From Marasmius tenuissimus (lineage: Eukaryota; Basidiomycota; Agaricomycetes; Agaricales; Marasmiaceae), in the NCBI GenBank assembly GCA_029532415.1, contig JAQOTA010000050.1:1178001-1242000 (forward strand): a stretch of DNA of 64,000 bases, read 5' to 3'. Positions 10,731 through 23,164 of the stretch are shown here, piece by piece (within the stretch, counting starts at the first letter, position 1; every line of letters starts with the position of its first letter). The notes beneath the pieces are model-generated. The model made no database searches. It was not told where the DNA came from and saw only the letters and a program-made list of their open reading frames with translations. Both the position numbers and the translations under genes were made by a program.

Positions 10731-12565
10731 CATCAGGAAAATGGTTCATTCGACTTAGACGAGCTTTGGCTTAGGACCAGGTCCTTTGGCTTAGATCCTG
10801 AGTGCTTTGGCTTACATACTCATACTTTAGCTTCGGGCCAAAGGCTTTGGTCTTAGCTCAAGCCAATTACCTTTGGGACCAACCTTGATCACTTACTCAC
10901 TGATTTGGGTGAGCACCCTTTGCTCTGCGAGACTGTACATTGACAAGCACGATAGCTAGCTAAGTATTCTAGGAATGCTAAGTTAAGTGTCATAAAGTCA
11001 ATCGGGCTTGTGCTTGAGAAATAATGTGTCCGTCTCTTATATGGGATCGTGAGAACAACTATGCAGTTCCTCGGAAATATCTGAGTGGCTTGCACCACAG
11101 TCATGGTAAGTCACAGCATAACACAATACTTGCCTTTTTCTAGATCTTCACCTCTCGTTCGCCTTCCACCTCAACAACCCCCCAGAATCCAACTCATTGC
11201 CAATGACCCCTTTTCTTGGCAACACCATGCAGGATCATGGCTATACCTGGGATGCATGGGGAAGATCGGCTGAAAATGGACGACTGCTGGATTAGGGGCA
11301 AGATCTTGAGATTCGGTGCGTGCATTATTTTTCCTTGATTTCCTGAGTCATGCTAATGTACCATTCTTAGATATTGATATTCCCGTATTATTGTTATGTT
11401 GCAAGTTCCAACGACCTCGACAAGAATGCGTCGAAGAAGCCAGACTGTAATCAAAGACCGAGCGTGGGGTGGATCTAACAATCAGTGGCTTGGATGGTGT
11501 CTATAATCTGCACCTGCCATGCAAAGTCAGTAGAAGTAGTGTATAGTATATAGCTTCCCAATGTATTAGGTACGTCTGGAATCCCATCACAAACTCTTTT
11601 CCTACCATCATCTCGAATACATTGAGCTGTCTTGATCAAAACCCTATAGGATCATAAGCCAGACCTAATGGTAAGCAATTATTTCGTGTAAGCAAGATAG
11701 ATGGCTATCAAGCATTCTCTAAGGAAATTGAGATGTGCTACAAAGCTGTTAGGATCATGCGGATATGACAGCCTGGACGGAAGTCTGAGCGGAAGAGACG
11801 GAAGCCGATGTGCCGGAATAGACTAGTCGGAGTTGGAGAGAGATTCCGACGACCAGAAGGCCGAACGGATGGTTGGACAATAGTCAAAGGTTTTGCCAAC
11901 AACACCGTTGAGTTGAGTTGTCCTTGACCGGAAAGGAAAAGAAGATAAAGATGTAGAGGAGATAGAGATAAAGAGACGGAATGAGACGAATGAGATAAAA
12001 CGGAAACCAAGTTGATTTTGATTCTGAGGAATACAAGTTGTGAAGTATCTAGCTTATATATGTATCAATCTCCGAGACCTCTGAAGGGGTTCCGGCGATC
12101 GTAGTACCGAAGGTGAGTCAAGAGCGGGAGAGAATGTATGTACAGTACGGAATCTGAGACGGAGGGTGAAGTCCCGGAGTCGGAGATGAATCGGAAATGA
12201 AGTGTCAGAATGGAATGTACGGGATGAGTCATGATAGAATGGAAAGCGGAATGTCGGAATGTAGAGAGTCTACGTACTACTCGGAAATGAACGGTGTATA
12301 TGTATCTCCGATCCGTAAGTACCAGGGACACGTCATCGGAATCCGAAGTCATGTTCCAGAAAGGATCGTGAAGGAAGAGAAACATAAAGTAGATTCCGAG
12401 AGTCGGAATCTCTGGAAGGTGGATAGAAGCCTTCGGAAACCCCAGAACCGGCATGGATGTAACAAAAGCGCAGGGTTCTTACAAAGTAAAATATGACTTA
12501 TTGAGCCCTGTAAGCAGGTTTTTGCTTTCTAAGGTACATAAGTCAAATGAACCTTTTTCCTGATG
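10731..12565. mobile_element. Non-autonomous TIR element in exon 9 of pseudogene A
   Basis: The ends are inverted: CATCAGGAAAA at 10731 and its complement ending at 12565, with similarity extending about 27 bp (two or so mismatches). The break falls within exon 9, and joining the flanks restores the exon. The left end has a subterminal repeat CTTTGGCTTA or near variants at least three times (10770-10860). Only a CA dinucleotide is duplicated at the borders, so the superfamily is uncertain. Net length without the nested solo LTR is about 1.1 kb. No transposase is seen. A fragment near 11234-11290 reads HGYTWDAWGRSAENGR in one frame but is not recognised. Confidence 0.75.
11747..12464. mobile_element. 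Solo LTR, 718 bp, rich in CGGA words, nested in the TIR element
   Basis: It starts TGTTAGG, ends TGTAACA and has perfect 5-bp direct repeats AAAGC at 11742-11746 and 12465-12469. The interior is unusually dense in CGGA/TCCG words, often as CGGAA or GACGGA. The insertion postdates the TIR element, which postdates the duplication that created pseudogene A. No coding content. Confidence 0.85.
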
Positions 12566-13011
12566 CATCTCTCCCTGTTGAAGTCATTAACAACATGCAA
12601 TGTGTCCGATACCCATTTCCCAATCCTCTGTTCTACTGGAGCCGCGACCCACAAGGAGAGCAAATTATTGCCAAGAAAGATTGGGAGGAGTCTGGGATTC
12701 CCAAGCTGGAAATGAAGGCCCGGGTTGGTTCTTTTTGGGAAAACATGTGTTATGATTTTCTCCGAGAACATCTCATATTGGGAAAATATAATCTGGACGG
12801 GAGGCAATATGCGCGAGAGCATGGATATACAGAACTGATATATGGCAAGCAATCTTATTTTCCCTTTTGAAATCATCCTGATTATTTACCCCCAGCGGAT
12901 CCTCATGATGTTTGTTCTACTCCACTTACTAGATGGTCAAGATTCACCAAGAAGATCCGCACGACATCCCATTGTCAGAAGGAGAAAGCAAAAGCAAAAT
13001 TAAGAAACTGA

Positions 13012-13440
13012 AGACCCTCTGGTTGAAGGATGGTTTTCCGCCGAGATTTTTGGTTTTTTAACTGGACAACCTTAGCACCAGCCCATGGGTACTCTAGCAG
13101 ACTTGGGTATTCATTTCATTCTAGTTTCTCCCATCTTGTGAACATAGCCCAGGTATAGTAATTACATTGCTTCTCTCAAGAGTCAACATGAACGTACTAA
13201 GGCAATGAAAATGCGAGACTTGAGCCTGCGAGGTCGCAAATAGGCGATCACAGTTGTCTATGTTGAGCCGAGAGTTCAAACTCTAAATCTGTTGATGAGA
13301 CTTTCAGTGACCCCGAGCATTGAATATTGCCGATCTGCAATGCACATCGGGATTGCCAAGCAATTGCAAAGCGCTCGATGTGCGTTCGTGACTCCGAGAG
13401 GTCTACGCCCGACCCAGAAGATCTTTCTTGATGCAAGGTG
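13012..13440. repeat. Non-coding spacer shared by A and B blocks
   Basis: Sequence downstream of pseudogene A is closely similar to 26460-26860 downstream of gene B, including 'cgaggtcgcaaataggc'. It shows that gene and following MFS fragment were duplicated as one block. No gene seen in it. Confidence 0.7.
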
Positions 13441-14335
13441 TGGGCAATAAAGTACAGTTGCCTATGTAATATACTACCTAAACACAGAAGTCCTCTGACT
13501 GGAGGTGCCTTGTACGCTATCATACACTACCGTTCCCTCCATGACTACCTTGTAGATGATGGACACAAGACGCAGGAAAGGCATGATGATATCATTGCAC
13601 GGGAGACAATACCCACCCCACGTTGATCGAAGGTCCGACAGGCCAGTACGAAGATAACAACTGCAACAAAACTTACCAGACTCTGGCGATGCCAACGAAC
13701 ACGGGGGCTATCGTGATAGCGCTTGTATTGCCGCCACCACAGTTATCAGACATACGAGAGAGTCCCAAGACAAACATACAATTCGGTGCACCCGTCGTCC
13801 CTGATGGATCAATGTACATGAGCCGACGATACGCTATACCAGTCAAAGGAGGAAACACACAGTATCCTTAAAAGACCACCCGGCGGCAGGCGATTCTCGC
13901 AAAGCCAATGACCCCCGGAACACCATCGAGTACGTCCTGTGCCCACAAAGAGTGCTGGTGAGATACAGAGTCGTTTCGAGTGCGTTGTCCATTCGGTGCT
14001 TGGAACTAGATCCCAAACGGCCGGCAGTTCCTCTCGATCTCGATCAGAACATCGAGATACCGTGGGGGTCTTCGTGGGTGGAACGGTAAATCGAGGGCAC
14101 GAGGAGTCAACGGTCCTATTCAGAGAGCGATGTCAGGGAGAGTTCATCTTCAGAGAAAGAATGAAAACGTACCGTATGAGCGTGCCCGCGACGTTTGCCT
14201 ACTCTATTGTCTCGGTATCCTCGTTATTGAGATCGTTTTCTTGTCATCGACCCCAATGCCCTACGGTGGTGTTATCTTGAGCTTGACAAAAATTGGAGAG
14301 GAAGTTACTGATGGAACGTTCGTTGATGACTAGGG
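13441..14335 (-). pseudogene. MFS transporter fragment (A block)
   Basis: On the minus strand this matches the 3' half of the transporter at 58359-60648. A last-exon reading (13474-13560) has FLRLVSIIYK and VVYDSVQG against FLRL-type VFVISNK and VVYDESRTG. The exon 12 reading has CMFVLGLS (13673-13858). An exon 11 piece lies at about 13890-13970, followed by exon 10-like sequence near 14000. It has deletions and stops and cannot make a transporter. It is convergent with pseudogene A, as are the similar fragments beside B and D. Confidence 0.75.
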
Positions 14336-15390
14336 GTGCAGAGCGTTAGCCCGAAGGTACAAAGTGTCGTTTTGTCATGCGTGATACGCACCTTGTCGGC
14401 TATCTCGCCCAACCCCCTGGTATCAAACTCGGAGGTCGTTAGTGAGAATGCTTTCGATTCAGAGTGGATTTCGACGGTCAGGCTAAGAACTTAAAGAAGA
14501 TGCTTGATTATTAGGGGTCATGTTAAGACGTTCTTTGATGGAAAGGTCTCTGTAGGGAGTTGTTATTGGATGATAGACGCGTACTCGCAGGAACACATCG
14601 TGTAAATGGTCGGAACGAGCCGTTTGCGCGAAAGGGTGACGTTGATGAGTGTACTGACAAGGACGACTCGAGGTGCAACATATTGTGCATTCTCCCATCG
14701 TCCTGCTTGGGTGAGGGTATTGATGTTATGAAGGTTGGCGTTGTGGATGACTGTGGATGCGGGCCCAGGATACCATGGTATCATGTGGGTTGGAGTTCAA
14801 GTTATCTGCAAGGAGGCGTTGGAATGATATCCCTTGGTAGGCTTTCTGTACCCAATCGCCCCAGACGTGTAACAGCACGCCGCCAAACTCTTGCTATCAA
14901 CTCGAGACCGGGTCGATCGGGGAAAGATCCTCAGGCTCAACATCGCGGTCTTCCTTTCTGGACTCGCTCTCAGGCTGAATGATCTTTCTGCTCCACAAAC
15001 TTCCCAACCAGTTAATCCCTCTGCTGAGTTACAGCCATATCGCGAAGTGGGCTGATAGTTGATTACACCCAATCAGTGAGGCGCCCTGGACGAACAGTAG
15101 AAATAAGAGGCGCAAAGAGTTGCTGAGTGTCATGTGCATCGTAATTATCGAGAATGAGGCTACACGCTCACCGGGCTCACCCATTGGCTAGTTTTTATGT
15201 CGTAAACATGTTCTGCTATCTCATCCATGTGTCCAACTCGAGCTGGTCCTCATAGCCCCCATTCCAATTCTCCCGGCGGAAAAGCGCTGGCCAGGCACGA
15301 CATTTCAGATCGACTTGGAATCGAACGAGCCGAAAAGAGTATTTTGGTCTGAGGTATGGTATGATGAGAGGAAGAAAATGGGAACGGCGA
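14336..15390. other. Unassigned; family W anchor at left end
   Basis: Starts with the 'GAGCGTTAGCCCGAAGG' anchor of family W near 14341. The rest (to 15390) shows no convincing gene; several open stretches on both strands overlap and none is supported by similarity elsewhere in the window. Confidence 0.3.
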
Positions 15391-17890
15391 ATGTGCGGAA
15401 CCAAGTCGATGGTCACGGTGGTGGTCGGGGCAAGGATTCCGATTTGTTCGCCGAAGCGCCCGTGCTGAGCGGCTTCTTTCTCAACCACCACCACCACCGG
15501 CCTCATTTGATTCGCTCAACGTTGGGTGCAATTCACCCATCTCTATCTTATAGGACATCATCAGAGACCTGGATCCAGTAAGCCATACAGATATCAGGAA
15601 GAGTATGACCCAAAACCGACGACCGAATTAGCTCTTTTCCGTTGTGTCTAGGACGCGTTTCCATCGCTGGGAATACACGGCAAAGATCTCATGTTACCCT
15701 TTCAAGAGGCTAGGAGACTCCAGATATGAGCTGAACCGAAGTTAAACACGAGTCACGCCGACTCTTCACATCCAGGACTAGAGGTACGCCTATGTCGTCT
15801 CGGTTCAACTTTTTCCTCTCTAAGCTTCTATAAGGTAGCAAACAATTGGCCCACTCAACATCATCGATCAAGTCAGGCGCAATAAACGCCAGAAGACATT
15901 CCAGAATCCGTTCAATCCTCACCCCCTCTATCCATACAACCACTCCATCCACAGACACGTCGTGAATGCAAGCTCTGCGTCTCACCCCCCTTTGTGCGAA
16001 AAGCAATCAAATCGATGTCGCCATTGTCTACCCTCGGGCCATCTAATGACCAGGTCTCGCCTCCCTGATGACGACCGTTAACGAAACCCTCGCTCACTTC
16101 TGTCTCCTCCGCGTTCACCCTCGTGCACTGTTACCACTCATGAAGCCTAATATCACGCTCGCAGCCGACTGGTAATAACCTCGAACTCTACTCAGGCCTC
16201 AGTACGAGGCACACTGGCATCCAGGACGGTGGATTGTCTTGACATCTTCTGGGGCTGGAAAGTGTTTGTTGGAATTCGGAGATTCGGAGATGAGAAATAG
16301 GACGTGTTTGTCACCACCAACGGTACAAACCCTCGTTTACCCAACTGCCATCAGCTCTACCCTCTACTGCGTCACCGACGAATCGAGCGAATGCCACGCT
16401 CTCTCCTGCCCCGTCTAAAATCCGCTCACAACACGTCCGCGCCGCCCAAATACTGGAAAAATCCGACAAAAACACCTCCAACCATGTGAACGATTGAGAT
16501 TCCGGGTGGGTGTGGGTGATTTGAGCAGGTTGAAGGTACATGGACCCCGACGTCGCTTGTCTCGTCTTATCCGACACACCTCTTGGGAGCCACCTCCATC
16601 TGTACCTTCTATGGGCATACATCCCAATCCTTTATCGGTACTCGACACCTCGGTAAACCTGTCACACGTCTACCACGCCCACACGCCCAGAAATTGCCGG
16701 TACACTTCGATTCGACGAACATGTTTCAACGAGCGCTCGTAAACGAAGATGATGGTACAGGTCAAAACCGTCAATGCTGGACAGACAATCGAGGGTGGGG
16801 CGAGAAAAGGAGGGGCTGTTAGGGCGTTTTAGGGTGCGTATGTGACTCTTCCTCATCCGAGAACTCAGTCTAACTCTCAATCCTCTCGTAGACACGTCAA
16901 ACCCTCACCTCCCCCGAGTTTTTCAACTCGCCTCGTCGATATCGAAGTACTTGACCTCATCATCTTGGTTCTCAGTTGGACTAAAAGCCCTCTCCATCGG
17001 TGGCAAGACGGTTGGAGAGCGAAAGGACGACACGTTGTGCCGACCTTTTCGAGTGGGATTCTCTGATGGGACGAACTTTTGGAAGAGAGGGAACGATCCT
17101 GCACCTCGAATACCAGCTTTACTGGCAGCGAGGCCGGAGGATGTGGTTGAGGGTGGAGATGAGGACGGAGACAACGGATGTTCTCTCGTCAGATGGAAGG
17201 CTTATGGTACGTTCTTTGTCTTCTTCTTGACGTTCAAGCTGTAGCGCTGAGAAAAGTTGCATCTGTAGTCCTGCGAAACGGCAAAAGCATAGCTCTCAGT
17301 GCACTCGTCGACCAGGAGGCTATACAACCGCCTCGCACCTAGTACCTGGCGGCCGCAATGAGTTTGACGCGACCAAGCCGCACTGGGCGGTCGTAGTAGC
17401 CGGAGCTCGGGATGTAAGCGACTCTTCCATCCTGAATCCTATTTGGGACAAACGCTAACGATCCCTTCCATACAACGCCTCCAGTCCGACACCCATATGC
17501 GCTCAAAGTTGGGATTTGTCAAATCCCTCGGTTTGACAAAGTTTCCTGCACGAGTATGAGGGGAATGCACGTATGGTGATTGGAGCCCGAGATCCTTTTA
17601 GATGGTCTTGAGGGGGTTTCCTCGACGATGTGCACGCAAACGTGGTGACTTGCAATGGCCTGTATACCTAAGTAGACTGGACTGCCTCGCACTGTACCTG
17701 TATTCCGGTTTCCTTTACACCCGGTCTGACACTCTGTACTAGGTATTTGATCTGCTCTTAGGCCACCACTTTGGTTTCTTAGTCCGTCCAATTATTCATC
17801 TCGACTTCGTCGCAATCTATCTCCCACCCTGCCCTCCCACCATCTCAAGATATCATGTGGGTCCGTCCATCTCAAAGTGACGCCCACAGG
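15391..17890 (+). repeat. Array unit 1 of a diverged tandem repeat
   Basis: Anchors occur in the order seen in the other units. Anchor a is 'cgaagcgcccgt...gcggcttcttt' at about 15453. Anchor b is 'gtttgtcaccacc..cggtacaaaccctcg' at about 16305. Anchor c is 'atggaaggcttatggtacgt' at about 17190. Anchor d is 'gatatcatgtgggtcc...gcccaca' at about 17845. Unit 2 follows at once. Plus-strand readings around 16950-17240 retain an acidic segment related to EDVVEGGD in unit 5, so the unit probably once held a multi-exon gene, now broken by stops. The product is not recognised. Confidence 0.6.
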
Positions 17891-18049
17891 TCGGTATCGG
17901 AACTTGGGAGCAGCTCTCAACTCAAACTCTGTATTCTCTTCCAGCTCTTTACCCGTAGTGAGTAGACCCAAAACCGGACTACTGGCTCGGTATGGATGGG
18001 GATGGAGAGTGAGACAATTCTCTGTTAAAAGTTCGGACAGGGGACGGAG

Positions 18050-20860
18050 TCCGTGGACCGCGATCGTGAGAACTTGTTGTTCATCAAAGCGCCTGATGGT
18101 CGCAGCTTCTCTTTCAACCATCACGACCAGACAACCTCCAATTTCGCTGAACGCTAGACGAAACTAACCCGAATGAACCTCGAACGGAATAATAAACACG
18201 CCTGGCTCAAAGTTGTAAGTTAGATTATCAACGAGAATACGACTTGTTACTTACTGACTTTGGATTTAGCTCTCCTACATTGCGTCCTATTGCCTCTAGG
18301 ACGCGTTTATATGGCTGAGAGTACACAGAGAAGACAAAAAAGACCCTCATAACGCCCTATCGTGACCTGGAAGACAGGAGATCAGCCGAACATGGAACAC
18401 GAAGAGTCTTGATAACACCACCATCTTTCCATTCAACCGTCACCGACTCCCACTGCTCGGAGATTTTAGGATTCGTCGGTCTCAAGAGACGAAGGTACGC
18501 GCGTCTCTTCTTGCTCCGGTTTCCTTCTCAGATCTTAAGCCTTCTGTAGGATAGTCAAGCAATTGGCTCTCTTCCCCTTCCAACACCTTCCACCATCATG
18601 CGTCATCAATCGAACCGGGCGAATAGAACACTAGGAAAGACTCCATCCCATTCTCGCCGCCTCTATCCGCACGAATCCTTCACCGATGACGCGTCATCCC
18701 ATTTTTTTCTCGATCTTCACGACCATTTCGAATGCGAGCCTCCCTCACACAACGCATTAATCGCATCGTTGTCGCCATCGTCTTCTCTTCCGTTGCTTAG
18801 TCCCCAGACTTCGCTTTCTTGATAACTGGATGTGCCATCAGTGAATAGCTCGGCCTCAAGCCTGCCATCTCCTTCACATACACGTTCGAGAACTTTGACC
18901 GTTCGCTATCACATATGCATCCGACTGGTAGCGGCCTCAAAATCTCCCCTGGCCTCATTGGAAGACGCGCTGGCAGTCTGGGCTGTGCATCGTCTAGATA
19001 CTCGCCGGGGCTGGCAGGCATTTGCTTGAGGCTGGAGACCGGAAATATGTATTTGTCGCCGTCGACGATGCAAACCCCCGTCTGGCCAACTTTCATCTGC
19101 ATTCTACAGTGGCATCGACAATGAAGATGACGTCGAGTGGATGCCACATTTCCACCCTATTCCCTATGAAATACCATCTGCATTCTCTATTCGCTCGCAG
19201 CACTTTCAACCCGCTCACACTGCCGGGCAGCAACAACTCTCCTTCCACTCATCTCACGATCACTGTTCTGGGCGGCATCTACCCGATCCCTACCCACAAG
19301 AAACTCGTTCAGTTCTTTTAGCGGCACCATTTCTCGACAACGACGTATATCCATTACGACAAACGCCAGCTACTCGAATCCAAGAGAGCAAAGATTCCCT
19401 CCTACAAAACAACATAGGCAAACTACGATCCGAGACGCGCGCAACATCCAATGAGATCCATTGGACATTCAAAGGTCAGAAGAGTGGGATCGTGAGGGAA
19501 AGAAGCGGCGAAAGAGGGTTGTGTCGATTATCCCCCACTTCAGTTGGCTTCCACTGGCGTAGGCGGTTGCTCTTTGTTATGAGTGGTTGGGAAGTCCCTG
19601 GGCCTCGTTATCACGTGTGTCGTCTGACACACCTCTGAAAAACCACTTCGACCCTCTTTCCGCCCCTTCCCTGGGCATACATCCACTTCAACGGTACTCG
19701 ACGACCTTTACCATCACAACCCTATGACCCTCGCACCTCGCCCGTGCTCCTCTACGACGGGTACATATGTCAAATTGGGCGCTCGTGAGGACGATTTTGT
19801 AGGCCGAGGGAACAGACGAGTGAGGTGCCGGTCTAATATGAGGCCGTGAGGGTTGTTAGGGCGGTTTAGGGTGGGTACACATTTCTCCTTCGATTGATTA
19901 ACTTAGTCTGATTATCCTGAAGGTTGAGGTCTCATGGACGTCACTCTTCACAATCGGCTCTATGCCTCTTTGAAGACTTCGACCGATCGCGTCCTTTCTT
20001 GGTTGGCTGAAGGGCAAGACCGTCATCGGTGGTGGAATGGCTGGAGAGAAACCGTAAACGATACGTTGCGCCGACCATTTTGGGTGCTGTCTTGATCGGA
20101 CGCCCTATTGGCAGAAGCAGAGCCATCGTTCATAGCCGCCATACCGACGGCACTGAAGTAGACCTGAGAGGATGCGGTTAAGATAGCTGGGACGGTATTG
20201 ACTATCTCGCCGGATGGAGCGTTCAAGAGGTGGTGGGTTCTTTCTCTTCTCGAGGTTGACGCTGAAAAGCTGACCGCCGGCGTACCTGTAGACCCCCGAG
20301 ACAAACAAAAAGCACAAATCTGATTGCTGTCAACTATACGCGGTTTTCACCACCCAGGAACTGGACGCAATTGAACTGCACTGGAGGGTCGTAGTGGCTA
20401 GGGCTCGGAGATGCAAGCCTTGGCTACCCTCTCCTCTTCGCACAAGCTAACGGTTTTTCTCTTTTTCCTAGCCTGTCACGCCTCCGATCCGATCCCCATA
20501 TCCACCTGAACTTGGGACGAGAAGGGCGATGTTTAGTACCCTCGGTCAGCCGAAGTTACCGCGCGTGGCTGAGTGCGAAGCGTATATGATGGACGAAACT
20601 CGAGATCCCTCTGGATAGTCTGGAGCGGGTTTTACCCCGACTATGTATATGCGAGCGCAATGGTTCATGATGCTTTCTATGATTAGACTATCCAGCGCTG
20701 TAATTTCTGTTTTCCTTCCCCCCAGTCGCACGTTGCATATTCTTAAAGCCTCTGCTCTGTCTTCCTAGTTCGTCTAATTCATTCCGGATTTGGGAGTCGG
20801 GGTTCTTCCCACTATTGCATGATGTCATATGGGTCCCTTCAAAGTGACGCCCACAACTGA
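18050..20860 (+). repeat. Array unit 2 of a diverged tandem repeat
   Basis: Anchors a (18084), b (19060), c (20215) and d (20823) occur in the same order as in the other units. A 165-codon plus-strand ORF (19141-19638) covers a segment conserved in units 4, 5 and 7, but frames differ between copies. Minus-strand readings between 18350 and 18600 also look protein-like (WKDGGVIKTLRVPCS). The unit may therefore carry decayed genes on both strands. No function assigned. Confidence 0.6.
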
Positions 20861-20869
20861 TATCTTGAG

Positions 20870-21420
20870 TAAAGCTGGACTGGAAGATCCAAAGATCAAA
20901 AGAAAATCTGCCGTCTGGTCTGGAGACTTCAAAAAATCATCACAAAGTCAATCAATGACCTGGGCTCGAGTATCTGAAAAGAAAGGAAGGTGAGGTTGTG
21001 GGAGCTTCCAGTCGGCAAGCATATAAGTGCGTAGCCAAGGCCCCGCGATGAGAGTCACTACCGGGCCATGGAGGGATGCGAAGACCGAGACTGAGAGTGA
21101 GATATTTTCACCTCGTTTTTCGTGACTGAAAGTCTCCAGGCAATTTCGGAGCCTCAGAGTCGCACATCTCCATAATCGAGACCTGGCTGGTCTCTTCGCC
21201 ATTTAACTGGCCTCTCGAGTGCAGCACCCACTCTTGTTTCTTGATAGGTGTTGAGTACAGTATTCAGAGACGTTTTGGCGCAGGGTGAATTGTACGAAGC
21301 ATTGCACAAGCTCTCCAGACGCTAGAAATGAGTCAAAGGAGGGTAAAAGAGAGAAGAAAGCACGACACGCACTGTGTAGTACCCGCGAACAGGTCATCTA
21401 TCAAGCTTCCCATAAAATAT
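20870..21420. repeat. Spacer block shared with 42780-43300
   Basis: Downstream of unit 2 a block similar to that after unit 4 is present, including 'gaaagcacgacacgcactgtgtag' type sequence near 21350, matching near 43255. No gene recognised. Confidence 0.5.
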
Positions 21421-21429
21421 TTTCCATAT

Positions 21430-23160
21430 CGGCGTCCAATGGTTCTCCCTCTCCAACCTGTTGAATTGTTCGACACTCCCTGATTTCTCGACTGCACTCA
21501 TTCTTCGTCTTGATCCAATCTTTCCTTTGCAATGTACATTACTCGTAAAGACTTGCGCGTTTCCGAGTGATAATCATAATTGAATAATGTTCATAGACGG
21601 GGACTGTTGAGGCCAGAAAAATCGAGTCGAGTGAAGGTCGAATAAAACCTTGGGAAATTTAGAAGTTGTACGCACAAGCTTGAGGGTATTCCGAGTGTAT
21701 TAACCACGGTCTATTAAGACGTTCTTCCTTCGTTACAGCATTGTCTGGAGGAAATATAATCGTTGGAAGCTTTCTTGAAGAACCGCGTGATAAGGGAGCG
21801 ATAGAGAGAGCGCGTCCAAAAACCCCCATCCATCTCCTCCAGCGCGTCTAACTTCCAACGCAGTCGGCCCCTGTGATCATAACTCGGCCATGTCGATATT
21901 TGACACGATTGGAAGAACAAATTGACAAGGATGTTGATCGGCGCTCTGAACAAGGAACGGGGAAACACGGAGCCCCATTCACTGGCTTGTGTGGGAGGGT
22001 CGTTGAACGTTGGAGGGTGAATCAGTGAAAGGTAGCGTCGACCCAAGTTACTGCAGATCAGAGAAAGGTTGAGGTCGAGATTGTTTCGGGAGTTGAACTT
22101 GCCGGTGAGCGCCAGTAGCCGTCATCGTCGCGGTCGTCGTCTGAGAAGAGAATATGGACGGGCGCTTGTGAATCATTTTTGTTTCTCACCACCATCAAGA
22201 CGACCTGGCGCCCTTGTTTGTTGCATCCCTCCGTCCCTTAGGATATGGATGGCTTGGACTACCGGATGTGAGTGTACGCTGCTATTTGGGACCGTCAAAT
22301 ACTGACGTTCGCAGTGGCAGTCCTTCTGCCGTATCTCACCGACGAATGTTTCGGACATTTTGCGGGGGCGAGGTGCGTTCGGAGCGTAGCAGGTGGGTTT
22401 AGACGTGTTTGATGCGGTTTTGGAGATGTTTGATGTGGATTCGGAGGTGTTTGGGGTGGGCTCGATTTTCTCGACCTGCACGTCTTTTCACCACAATCAA
22501 CCTCGCGCCTCGCCCTCCATCCGTGCTGGTGTCGACATCGTTCTCTCTCTAGCCATTGCAGACGGATTCCCTGATAGATAGTCCGCCAGCAAAAAGCCGA
22601 GGCGATGGTCTCTACAATGTCCTCCACCTTCACGGATCTCGCCGTCACACAGGCATCTAACCAGCTGTAGATAGTAGCGGTCTCGACTAGCCTCGATATG
22701 TGCTCAGGCGCGATAGAAAACGACCTTTGTCGTGTCAAGTACGATGTGAAATCCCATATCCCGCTCCGTGGAGTCACTCCCTGCTCCTCCGGCCGTTTCG
22801 CTGACCAACCCTCAGCGCTCAGCATCAATCAAGGCGTCAGACGCTCCCTCGATATAGCTCGAAACCTTACGCGTCTCGGTAACCAAATACAACGCTGGTG
22901 TTGACGCCGATGCCCTACAACCTATCACGCCGTCATCAAGCCCCCTTTGGACATCGCGGGGTACTGAGGCGGGGGATTTCACGGACATCTTGGGTATATC
23001 TTTGAGTTGGAGATGTGCTCGAACTGGTAACCGGAACTGGGGCCATCGGATGAGCGGGAATGTGTCAGAGGCAGGATGAACGCCGGCGAAGATTAAGGTG
23101 GGCAGGTAGGGAACGAGACGGTCAGGCTGGCGGGCTATTGCATACAGTACGATAATTGTG
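21430..23160 (-). pseudogene. Unrecognised minus-strand coding-like region
   Basis: Long minus-strand readings at 21714-22046 (110 codons), 22295-22828 (177) and 22812-23255 (147). The last contains a hydrophobic stretch (VPTIIVLYAIA) and a proline-rich tail and looks protein-like. The second has a run of short Pro/Thr/Asn repeats (PNPHQTSPKPHQT). I do not recognise either. In the C block only about 85 bases matching the right end of this region remain before the copia fragment border at about 30291, so the region was cut there. Splicing could not be resolved. Confidence 0.3.
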
Positions 23161-23164
23161 GGGA

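Larger units (their letters stand above)
9072..13011 (+). pseudogene. Pseudogene A of the A-D multi-exon family, with nested insertions
   Basis: This copy matches genes B, C and D exon for exon from exon 3 onward: 9072-9109, 9166-9233, 9282-9361, 9414-9461, 9511-10385, 10433-10594, 10642-12844 and 12896-13011. Exons 1-2 are missing and replaced by the transposase-like fragment. Exon 7 has TAG 9562-9564, TGA 9658-9660 and TGA 10283-10285, and is split by a solo LTR (9781-10250). Exon 9 is split by a TIR element (10731-12565). Exons 3-6 and 8 keep the lengths 38, 68, 80, 48 and 162 of the intact genes, so decay is recent relative to duplication. The C-terminus resembles gene B (short tail) rather than C or D. 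Confidence 0.88.

Noticed and set aside
11738..12480. CGGA-rich stretch as a minisatellite or coding repeat
   Set aside because: It has exact LTR-type ends and a 5-bp target duplication, so it is a solo LTR.
13255..13300. tRNA-like T-arm 'gagagttcaaactct' (also at 26660)
   Set aside because: No matching acceptor, D or anticodon arms around it, and the T-stem does not pair properly.
22295..22828. 177-codon ORF with PNPHQTSPKPHQT run as a real Pro-rich protein
   Set aside because: The run is a short degenerate DNA repeat, no homolog is present in the window and the ORF has no supported start or splice sites. Kept only as an unrecognised region.
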